From contig JBGTEJ010000017.1 of NCBI GenBank assembly GCA_041747855.1, positions 9,757 to 73,756 on the forward strand: a DNA stretch of 64,000 bases. The letters are read 5' to 3'. Positions 58,229 to 64,000 of this stretch are shown in pieces. The notes beneath the pieces were generated by a model. That model ran no database searches. It was given only the letters and a program-made list of their open reading frames with translations, and had not been told where the DNA came from. The stretch's first letter is position 1, and each line of letters opens with the position of its first letter. Both the position numbers and the translations under genes were made by a program. This DNA is from ZC4RG35 sp041747855. Lineage in GTDB: Bacteria > Actinomycetota > Acidimicrobiia > Spongiisociales > ZC4RG35.

Positions 58229-60400
58229 TCAACTCCTGAACAACCACTCGACACGCTCCCCGAGCATGGCCCGGACCTCGTCGGCGAGCTCGGGATGGGC
58301 TTCCAGTTCGGGGTCGGAGTCGACCAAGGAGAAGGCGTCACGTCGGGCGTCGTAGAGGATCTCGATGTCATCGACGATGTTCGCCAGCTTGAGGTCGGCC
58401 AGACCCGACTGCCGCACACCGAAGACGGTCCCCTGACCACGTATCGCCAGGTCGGCCTTGGCCAGTTCCATCCCGTCGTTGGATGTGACCATCGCATGGA
58501 TTCGCTGCTCGGCATCTTCGGTGGTGGCGTCGGCGATAAGGAAGCAAACCGACTTGTGACCCGAACGCCCGACCCGTCCCCGCAATTGGTGAAGCTGGCT
58601 GAGGCCGAACCGGTCGGCGTCCTCCACCACCATGACGGTCGCATTGGGGATGTCGATCCCTACCTCTATCACCGTGGTCGACACCAGCACCTGGATCTCG
58701 CCGGACCTGACTGCGGCCATGACCTCTTCCTTCTCACCGGGCCGCATCTGACCGTGGATCAGACCCACCCGAATCCCCGGGAAGACCCCCGAAAGACGCT
58801 GGTGCTCGGCGGTGGCCGATGCCGCTTCCACCTTCTCACTGTCCTCGACCAGCGGGCAGACGACAAAAGCCTGACGACCCGCGGCGACCTCACGTCGGAT
58901 GGTGTCCCACGCAATCGCCTCCTCGGCACGGTGGAGATGACGGGTGTCGACCACCATCCGGCCGGGCGGCATCTCGCCGATCCCCGAAACGTCGAGGTCC
59001 CCATACAACGTCATCGACAACGTCCGGGGAATCGGTGTGGCAGTCATGATCAGCAAGTCAGGCTCGGCTCCTTCACTCTTCTCTTTGATCTGGATCCTCT
59101 GGGCAACACCAAACCGGTGTTGCTCGTCGACCACCGCCATGCCCAGCTGGGAAAAGGAGACACCCTCCTGGATGAGGGCGTGGGTGCCGACGACCAGATC
59201 GACCCGACCCGAGGCGATGTCGGAGAGCAGATCGGACCGTTTCAGACCGGTGTCGTAGTTGGCGGCGCTGACCGATCCAGTGAGCAGACCGACCCGAACC
59301 ATCGGTCCCTCGGCACTGGCCGCGAACAGACTCTCCACCCCGAACCTCTCCCCCGCCCAAACCGTCTCAGGCGCCAGACCGGAGTCGGCAAGGAGTCTCC
59401 CGACACTGAGGAAGTGCTGCTCGGCGAGGACCTCGGTCGGGGCCATGATCGCCGCCTGTGAACCCGTCTCGATGACATCGAGTAGTGCGGCGACCGCCAC
59501 CACGGTCTTGCCGGAGCCAACCTCGCCGTGGAGAAGACGATGCATCGGGTTGGAGGATCGGAGATCACCACGTATCTCTTCGAGAACATTCTCCTGGGAT
59601 CCGGTCAGCTGGTATGGGAGTCCCGCTACGAACCGTTCCACCAACGTGCCTTGCGGGTCATGGGCAAACCCGGTGGACTGGGCGATGCGTCGCTTCTTCT
59701 GCAATGCCAGGGCCAACTCCAGTCGGAAGAACTCGTCGTAGATGAGACGTCTACGTGCCGCCCCGTCAGATCCAGGAGACGACGGGAAGTGGATCTCGGC
59801 GAAGGACTCATCACGGGCTGCCAGACCCCGGCTGGCGAGGAACTCGATGGGGACCGGGTCTTCGATGGGCCGCCAATCCCTCAGCGCGCCCTTGATCCAT
59901 CCTCCGATCCGACCCGCACTGAGATCGCCGACCATCGAGTGCACCGGATAGATCTGAGTGCCGCTGACTTCTGGTGTGATATCCCCCATCTTCTGGGTCC
60001 GCTTGACCCTCATCTGGAGTTCGCCGCGATAGCTTTCCACCACCCCGGAGACGAGGAGATGACTGCCGATCTGGGTCGAAAGCAGATGCCGCTGGTTGAA
60101 CCAGATGGCGTTGAGGGTCCCACTGGCGTCGGTGAGGACCATCTCGATGATCAACAGGTTCCGTCTTGGCTGACGATGTCTGACCGATTTCACCTGACCG
60201 ACCAGGGTGACCTCCTCACCTTTGGGAACGGTGCTGATGGAAGTGCCCGCTGATTCCTCATAACGATGGGGAAAATGGTGGAGGAGGTCGCCGACCGTCC
60301 GGATACCGGTCTTGCCCAGCGTTTGGGCGTAACCGCTACCGATTCCGGACACCCTCGTGACAGGGATACGGCTGAGTTCGGCCAACGTTGCCATGGCCAT
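58229..60400 (-). CDS. recG: ATP-dependent DNA helicase RecG
   Basis: About 723 residues from ATG 60400 (the ATG at 60394 is equally possible). The upstream extension runs into the rpmB promoter. Wedge/OB domain VTLVGQVKSVRHRQPRRN, Walker A LLHGEVGSGKTVVA, DEQHRFG (DExH box), TATPIPRTLSMT, and the C-terminal QLRGRVGRSGHKS and QG.VFG.RQSGLADLK segments are present. It remodels stalled forks and Holliday junctions. Confidence 0.94.
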   Translation of the reverse strand: MAMATLAELSRIPVTRVSGIGSGYAQTLGKTGIRTVGDLLHHFPHRYEESAGTSISTVPKGEEVTLVGQVKSVRHRQPRRNLLIIEMVLTDASGTLNAIWFNQRHLLSTQIGSHLLVSGVVESYRGELQMRVKRTQKMGDITPEVSGTQIYPVHSMVGDLSAGRIGGWIKGALRDWRPIEDPVPIEFLASRGLAARDESFAEIHFPSSPGSDGAARRRLIYDEFFRLELALALQKKRRIAQSTGFAHDPQGTLVERFVAGLPYQLTGSQENVLEEIRGDLRSSNPMHRLLHGEVGSGKTVVAVAALLDVIETGSQAAIMAPTEVLAEQHFLSVGRLLADSGLAPETVWAGERFGVESLFAASAEGPMVRVGLLTGSVSAANYDTGLKRSDLLSDIASGRVDLVVGTHALIQEGVSFSQLGMAVVDEQHRFGVAQRIQIKEKSEGAEPDLLIMTATPIPRTLSMTLYGDLDVSGIGEMPPGRMVVDTRHLHRAEEAIAWDTIRREVAAGRQAFVVCPLVEDSEKVEAASATAEHQRLSGVFPGIRVGLIHGQMRPGEKEEVMAAVRSGEIQVLVSTTVIEVGIDIPNATVMVVEDADRFGLSQLHQLRGRVGRSGHKSVCFLIADATTEDAEQRIHAMVTSNDGMELAKADLAIRGQGTVFGVRQSGLADLKLANIVDDIEILYDARRDAFSLVDSDPELEAHPELADEVRAMLGERVEWLFRS

Positions 60401-60509
60401 CACGGTAACGGGCGAGTAGGACTTCCACCCACAGCTCGCTAACATTGCCTCCCGGTCGGGCAGTTCCCGACCACTTCCAGGTTTAGAGACCACTTCAGGA
60501 GTATCCAAC

Positions 60510-60698
60510 ATGTCTTACAGGTGCGAGGTCTGCGGCAAGGAGCCCGGCTACGGCAAGTCCGTCAGCTTCTCCCACAAACGCGCCAATCGCCGCTGGCTGC
60601 CCAATATCCAAAAAATAAGGGTCCAGCACGGCTCCAACACCCGACGCGCCCGTGTATGCACCTCGTGCATCAGGGCCGGCAAGGTCGTCAAGGCCTGA
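60510..60698 (+). CDS. rpmB: 50S ribosomal protein L28
   Basis: A 62-residue L28: MSYRCEVCGKEPGYGKSVSF, SHKRANRRWLPN and CTSCIRAGKVVK. It keeps two CxxC pairs, so it is the zinc-binding (C+) form. AGGAG lies 8 nt before the ATG. It is divergent from recG. The 109-nt gap (60401-60509) should hold both promoters. Its stop overlaps the next start (TGATG). Confidence 0.95.
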   Translation: MSYRCEVCGKEPGYGKSVSFSHKRANRRWLPNIQKIRVQHGSNTRRARVCTSCIRAGKVVKA

Positions 60699-60913
60699 TG
60701 GACCAGGGAGTCGTCAAGTCGTACGACCCGGTCACCGGCATCGGGATCGTGGTCCTCGACACCGACCGCTCCGAAGTGTTCCTCCGCCCCGGCTCACTCG
60801 AAGGCTCGGTGTTCCGCACCATCCGCCAGGGTCAGCGCATCGTCTTCGAGACCGTCGAAGAGGACGGTCGTGGGTTTGTCAGCCAGGCCCGTCTCGGCCA
60901 AGAAGGCTATTAG
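60698..60913 (+). CDS. Cold-shock-like OB-fold small protein
   Basis: A 71-residue protein beginning MDQGVVKSYDPVTGIGIVVLD with FLRPGSLEGSVFRTIRQGQRIVFETVEEDG, the pattern of a divergent cold-shock domain found in actinobacteria. The usual RNP1 aromatic residues (KGFGFI) are replaced by GIGIVVLD. Coupled to rpmB by one-base overlap, so it may act in ribosome-linked RNA binding. Function inferred. Confidence 0.75.
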   Translation: MDQGVVKSYDPVTGIGIVVLDTDRSEVFLRPGSLEGSVFRTIRQGQRIVFETVEEDGRGFVSQARLGQEGY

Positions 60914-60917
60914 TTCG

Positions 60918-60938
60918 TTCCCCCCATTCATGGGGGAA
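60918..60938. terminator. Hairpin after the rpmB/cold-shock-like operon
   Basis: TTCCCCC and GGGGGAA form a 7-bp stem with a CATTCAT loop, 5 nt after the upstream stop codon. There is no U-tract, so it is at best a weak intrinsic terminator or an RNA-stabilising hairpin. Confidence 0.5.
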
Positions 60939-61022
60939 ACGTCATTGGACACTTTCGCCGCCGGCACAGGGTCGCAGATATTCCACTAGTGTCGCCAGAC
61001 CACGAGCGATTGGAGGCTCAAC

Positions 61023-61256
61023 TTGGTCCAGGCGTATGTCCTGATACAGACGGAGGTCGGCAAGGCCGCCGTCGTCGCCGAAGAAGTGCGACTCATCCCC
61101 GGCGTGGAATCCGCCGACGATGTCACCGGCCCTTATGACGTGATCGTCAAAGCCAGCGCCGAAGACGTCGATTCACTGGGCAAACTGGTTGTTGCCCGAA
61201 TCCAGGCAGTGGGCGGCATCACCCGCACCCTCACCTGCCCGGTAGTAAACCTATAA
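61023..61256 (+). CDS. Stand-alone Lrp/AsnC-type RAM ligand-binding domain
   Basis: A 77-residue protein from a TTG start with GGAGG 6 nt before it. VQAYVLIQTEVGKAAVVAEEV, VESADDVTGPYDVIVKASA and GGITRTLTCPVV are the RAM fold of Lrp/AsnC regulators without the DNA-binding half. Such stand-alone domains bind amino acids and may tune other Lrp proteins. Converges on ddl (16-nt gap). Confidence 0.88.
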   Translation: MVQAYVLIQTEVGKAAVVAEEVRLIPGVESADDVTGPYDVIVKASAEDVDSLGKLVVARIQAVGGITRTLTCPVVNL

Positions 61257-61272
61257 AGCTCCGGTCCTCGTC

Positions 61273-62349
61273 CTAACCCAGCTTCGAGGCGATGGCCCCT
61301 GCACTCCGGAGTGCGGTGCCGTCGCTGCCCGCGGTCGAAAACACTCTCGCCGTGGTGCTCTTCGCCTCGGCCAGCATGTCTGTGAACAGCTGACGTCTCG
61401 AAATCTGCGGGTCGATCCACAGATAGGCACCCATCGAACCGGGAATGGTGTTCACCTCGTTCACGAAGAGGTCGGTCTCGGTGGCCAGGAAGTCGATCCG
61501 GACGATGCCACGCAACCCTGCCGCCACCGCCACCCGACGGGACATGTCGTGGATTCGGTCGGTCAACAGCTGACCGACGTTGGCCGGGAGCTCGCGTCCC
61601 CCGCTGACCTCTCCACCCCAGGCCAGGTACTTCTGGTCGTAGGAGTAGATCCCGTCTGCGGCCCTCGCCGGGGCCTCGATTGCCGAGAGCTCGAGATTCG
61701 GATAGGTGCGGACCGCGAGCTGGAGATCGCGGCTTCCCCCGAGGAACGGTTCGATGACGGCGCCATTGTCGAAATAGGAAGAGCTCTTCTTGAGGGCGAG
61801 GACGGTCGGCCAATCGTCGGCTATCTCGATCCCGATCGACGACCCTCCGAAACGCGGCTTGACGATGAACGGGCCACCGAAGTCGGGGGCAGTCTCGGCG
61901 CCCGAGGCGACCAGGACACGGGGAAGGGTCGGGAGGCCGGCCGCGGACATCGCCGCCCCGAAGGCCAGCTTGTCCATGCCGAGAGCTGATGCCGCCTGAC
62001 CGGTGCCCGTGTAGCGGAGCCCGGCGAGGTCGAGGAGACCTTGAACGGTTCCGTCTTCACCCGGTCCTCCATGACAGGCGATGAGCACGGCGTCGAGGTC
62101 CAAGGGCTTCTTCTTGAGAACGAACCCACGACCTGGTTCGGCCTCGAAGGTCATCTCCCGTGACCTACGGGGAACACCGTCGGCGAAGTCGATCGCTTCG
62201 AGACCGACATCGACGAGATGCCAGGTGCCGGTCTTCGCCCAGTAGATGACATGGACGTCTTCCAAGGCCCGCGCCACCTGGAGCCCGGTGAGGACAGAGA
62301 TGTCGTGTTCGTCGGAGGGGCCTCCGAAGAGGACAGCAGGTTTGGTCAT
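61273..62349 (-). CDS. ddl: D-alanine-D-alanine ligase
   Basis: A 358-residue ATP-grasp ligase starting ATG 62349, 4 nt after murF. AVLFGGPSDEHDIS, ACHGGPGEDGTVQGLLDLAGLRYTG, GPFIVKPRFGGSSIGI (ATP-grasp) and RIDFLATETDLFVNEVNTIPGS are conserved. It makes D-Ala-D-Ala, which MurF adds to the tripeptide, so the neighbours are consecutive steps. Confidence 0.92.
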   Translation of the reverse strand: MTKPAVLFGGPSDEHDISVLTGLQVARALEDVHVIYWAKTGTWHLVDVGLEAIDFADGVPRRSREMTFEAEPGRGFVLKKKPLDLDAVLIACHGGPGEDGTVQGLLDLAGLRYTGTGQAASALGMDKLAFGAAMSAAGLPTLPRVLVASGAETAPDFGGPFIVKPRFGGSSIGIEIADDWPTVLALKKSSSYFDNGAVIEPFLGGSRDLQLAVRTYPNLELSAIEAPARAADGIYSYDQKYLAWGGEVSGGRELPANVGQLLTDRIHDMSRRVAVAAGLRGIVRIDFLATETDLFVNEVNTIPGSMGAYLWIDPQISRRQLFTDMLAEAKSTTARVFSTAGSDGTALRSAGAIASKLG

Positions 62350-62353
62350 GGCA

Positions 62354-63853
62354 TCATGGATAGTGGTCGGGAAGATCGTTCTCGTAGAGGACGGTGTCGC
62401 CCGGGCCCAGATTCTCCCGGACCCACTCCACCGCCTCGTCTCTGCTGCCCACGACGGTAACCGTGGCTCGACCGCTAGCCGAGCCACGTCGGAGTGCGGA
62501 ACGGTTGGTGCGTCCGACGATGACCAGGTCGTCGACGATCTTGGAGGCGTCTGAAGCAAACCTCATGTTCTCCCGGGTCTGGATCGGACCCAGCTCCACC
62601 ATCCCTGGCGTGACCAAGACTTTCCGTCCCGACCCGGTGGCTGTCAAGGTACCCAACGCACGGCGCGCCCCTTCCGGGTTCGAGTTGAAGGTGTCGTCGA
62701 TGATGGTGAATCCGACCTCCGACATGGCCGTGGTGAGCCGGTGCTCCGTCGGGGGGAGGCCAACGATCCTGGCGGCTATCTCGTCGGTAGTCAGACCGCT
62801 GGCAAGGGCGACTCCGACTGCCACCGCCAGGTTGGCGTCGTAGATGTTGCCGGGAACATCCGCCACCTTCAGCCCATCGACGGTCAGGGCGCCGTCGGCC
62901 ACCACCACCCGACCCCCAGTAGCGGTGCCCACCTCGATGATCTCCATCGACCGCGACCTCTCGGTGGCAAGCGTCGCCAGGAGCGGGTGATCGACACAGA
63001 TGACACCGATCTCGGCACGATCGAGGATCTCCGATTTGGCGATCACGATCCGTTCCTCGGTCCTGAACCTCTCCAAGTGGACGGGGCCGATCGACACCAT
63101 CGCAGAGATCCTCGGTGTCACCCAATTGCACAGATCGGCGATCTCGCCCTTGCTGTACGTGCCCATCTCGGCCACGAAGACCTGAGTGCCGGGTGTCAGG
63201 TTCTCGTTGATCGCCCTCGCCAGACCCATGCGATTGTTGAACGAGGCCGGACTGGCAACGACCCGACGGGAGCCCCCGAGGAGATGGGCGACATACCCCT
63301 TGGTGGTGGTCTTCCCGTATGAACCGGTGATCGCAACCACCTCGGGACCTATCGCTTTCAGCTTCCGTGAGGCCCGGTCGACCCACTTGCTCCCCAGGCG
63401 TCGCTCCACCGGCTTGAGGATGAGAAGGGCCAGATCGATCAGACGTGGGAGGAGCATCAGCGTCAGGACCATGATCGGAACATTCGCCAACACCGCACCG
63501 ATGAGCAGGACCGACACGATGATCGAGGCCGAGATGACTGCCAGTCGCACCAGTCGTCTGGTCCATGCCAACACTGAACTGCTACCTCGAGTCGAAAGCC
63601 CCACAGGGCCGACGCCCACAATCAAACCCACCACCAACCCGGTCCAGAGAGCGCGGGTTGTGATGGCCGCGACCAACGTGAGGATCATGGCCACGGAGAG
63701 GGCGAGGTTCAGCATGCCGGTCCGACCCCACCACCGGTCAGAAATTCGTCCCACGGACCCGGGCAGATAGTGCTCCCGCTGGGCGACTCTGAGCCAACGA
63801 AGACCAGACGGGATAGCAACCACCAGACAAACTCCGAAGAGAACCCAGATCAT
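62354..63853 (-). CDS. murF: MurF-like Mur ligase with N-terminal multi-pass membrane domain
   Basis: A 499-residue protein. The first 150 residues contain about five hydrophobic helices (LFGVCLVVAIPSGLRWL, LNLALSVAMILTLVAAI, LWTGLVVGLIVGVGPVGL, LAVISASIIVSVLLIGAVL, VPIMVLTLMLLPRLIDLALLI). The Mur ligase part follows: VAITGSYGKTTTKGYV, SPASFNNRMGLARAI, FVAEMGTYSKGEIADLC, IDDTFNSNPEGARRAL. Ordinary MurF is soluble, so membrane attachment is distinctive. It overlaps the next gene upstream by ATGA and is followed by ddl. Confidence 0.88.
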   Translation of the reverse strand: MIWVLFGVCLVVAIPSGLRWLRVAQREHYLPGSVGRISDRWWGRTGMLNLALSVAMILTLVAAITTRALWTGLVVGLIVGVGPVGLSTRGSSSVLAWTRRLVRLAVISASIIVSVLLIGAVLANVPIMVLTLMLLPRLIDLALLILKPVERRLGSKWVDRASRKLKAIGPEVVAITGSYGKTTTKGYVAHLLGGSRRVVASPASFNNRMGLARAINENLTPGTQVFVAEMGTYSKGEIADLCNWVTPRISAMVSIGPVHLERFRTEERIVIAKSEILDRAEIGVICVDHPLLATLATERSRSMEIIEVGTATGGRVVVADGALTVDGLKVADVPGNIYDANLAVAVGVALASGLTTDEIAARIVGLPPTEHRLTTAMSEVGFTIIDDTFNSNPEGARRALGTLTATGSGRKVLVTPGMVELGPIQTRENMRFASDASKIVDDLVIVGRTNRSALRRGSASGRATVTVVGSRDEAVEWVRENLGPGDTVLYENDLPDHYP

Positions 63854-64000
63854 GCCAGCACCGATTCGACGACCCGTCTCAGCTCCCCCGGTGCCTGGAG
63901 GGGCAGCAGGTGTCCAACCCCGTCGACAACGGTGAGGGTCACCGCAAGTCCGGCCTCACGACGGATCTCAGCCGCCTGCTCGGCAACCTCGACCGGCACC
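63850..64000 (-). CDS. Alpha/beta hydrolase, C-terminal part (5' end outside window)
   Basis: Only the last 49 residues are visible: PVEVAEQAAEIRREAGLAVT, then VVDGVGHLLPLQAPGELRRV and VVESVLA. GVGHLLPLQAP fits the catalytic-His loop of alpha/beta hydrolases near the C-terminus. The stop overlaps the murF start (ATGA). Substrate unknown. Confidence 0.65.
   Translation of the reverse strand, partial: VPVEVAEQAAEIRREAGLAVTLTVVDGVGHLLPLQAPGELRRVVESVLA

Noticed and set aside
58166..59461. 431-codon plus-strand open frame over recG
   Set aside because: Shadow of recG with no recognisable domain.
1..64000. CRISPR arrays, rRNA genes, tRNA genes, plasmid origins, transposase genes
   Set aside because: Both strands were scanned. 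The only regular repeats are the coil minisatellite, the gene triplication, the comM fragments and the DUF559 flanks. None has spacer-repeat structure, and no transposase or replication gene was recognised.

Overview
The window is 64 kb of high-GC DNA that reads as chromosome of an actinobacterium. My best guess is an uncultured member of the class Acidimicrobiia. The evidence is gene content and order: DUF2469-YraN-ComM-DprA-XerC-WhiG; Ffh-S16-KhpA-RimM-TrmD-L19-LepB; and RecG-RsmD-CoaD-SepIVA-DUF177-L32-PlsX-RNase III-Fpg-SMC-FtsY. Many secreted lipoproteins carry Thr/Ser-rich linkers, and 4-nt ATGA/GTGA overlaps between genes are frequent. The taxonomic placement is inference. No rRNA, tRNA or CRISPR array was recognised.

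Layout. 1-2.1 kb: the 3' end of a QueG-like gene fused in frame to a YbaK-like domain, a NUDIX hydrolase, and a DUF559 gene flanked by mosaic hairpin-rich repeats. 2.1-7.8 kb (minus strand): comM, dprA, a lipoprotein, an RmlB-like dehydratase, xerC, whiG. 7.8-16.4 kb: an accessory region in which three gene blocks sit between partial copies of the 5' end of comM. These are a three-HTH plus Swt1-type HEPN operon, an EcoRI-type adenine methylase with a DUF262-HNH nuclease, and a large membrane-anchored metalloprotease-like protein. 16.4-29.6 kb: an enoyl-CoA hydratase, small conserved actinobacterial genes, an ABC exporter, yraN, DUF2469, then lepB-rplS-trmD, a thiolase, two lipoproteins, and rimM-khpA-rpsP-ffh.

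29.6-35.9 kb is a second accessory stretch. It holds an HNH endonuclease, a VapBC-type toxin-antitoxin pair with an operator palindrome, an SDR, an ECF sigma factor with a candidate anti-sigma, an FMN-dependent 2-hydroxyacid oxidase, and three tandem copies of a small coiled-coil membrane protein gene, the middle one frameshifted. 35.9-46 kb carries metabolism: upp, an alkyltransferase-like gene, a PLP decarboxylase, a SIMPL protein, arginine genes of the acetylcitrulline type preceded by a short Arg-rich open frame that may be a leader peptide, a pyrimidine nucleoside phosphorylase, etfBA and cdd. 46-64 kb is mostly housekeeping on the minus strand (ftsY, smc, fpg, rnc, plsX, rpmF, DUF177, sepIVA, coaD, rsmD, recG, ddl, murF). 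It is interrupted at 51.4-54.2 kb by plus-strand membrane and secreted genes, including a metzincin-type protease.

The most interesting signals are: (1) the 5' end of comM as a repeatedly used insertion site, with defence-like cargo; (2) the compact HTH-HTH-wHTH-HEPN operon with an upstream palindrome; (3) the Arg-rich leader ahead of a Xanthomonas-type arginine gene set; and (4) a probable CTG start for lepB.
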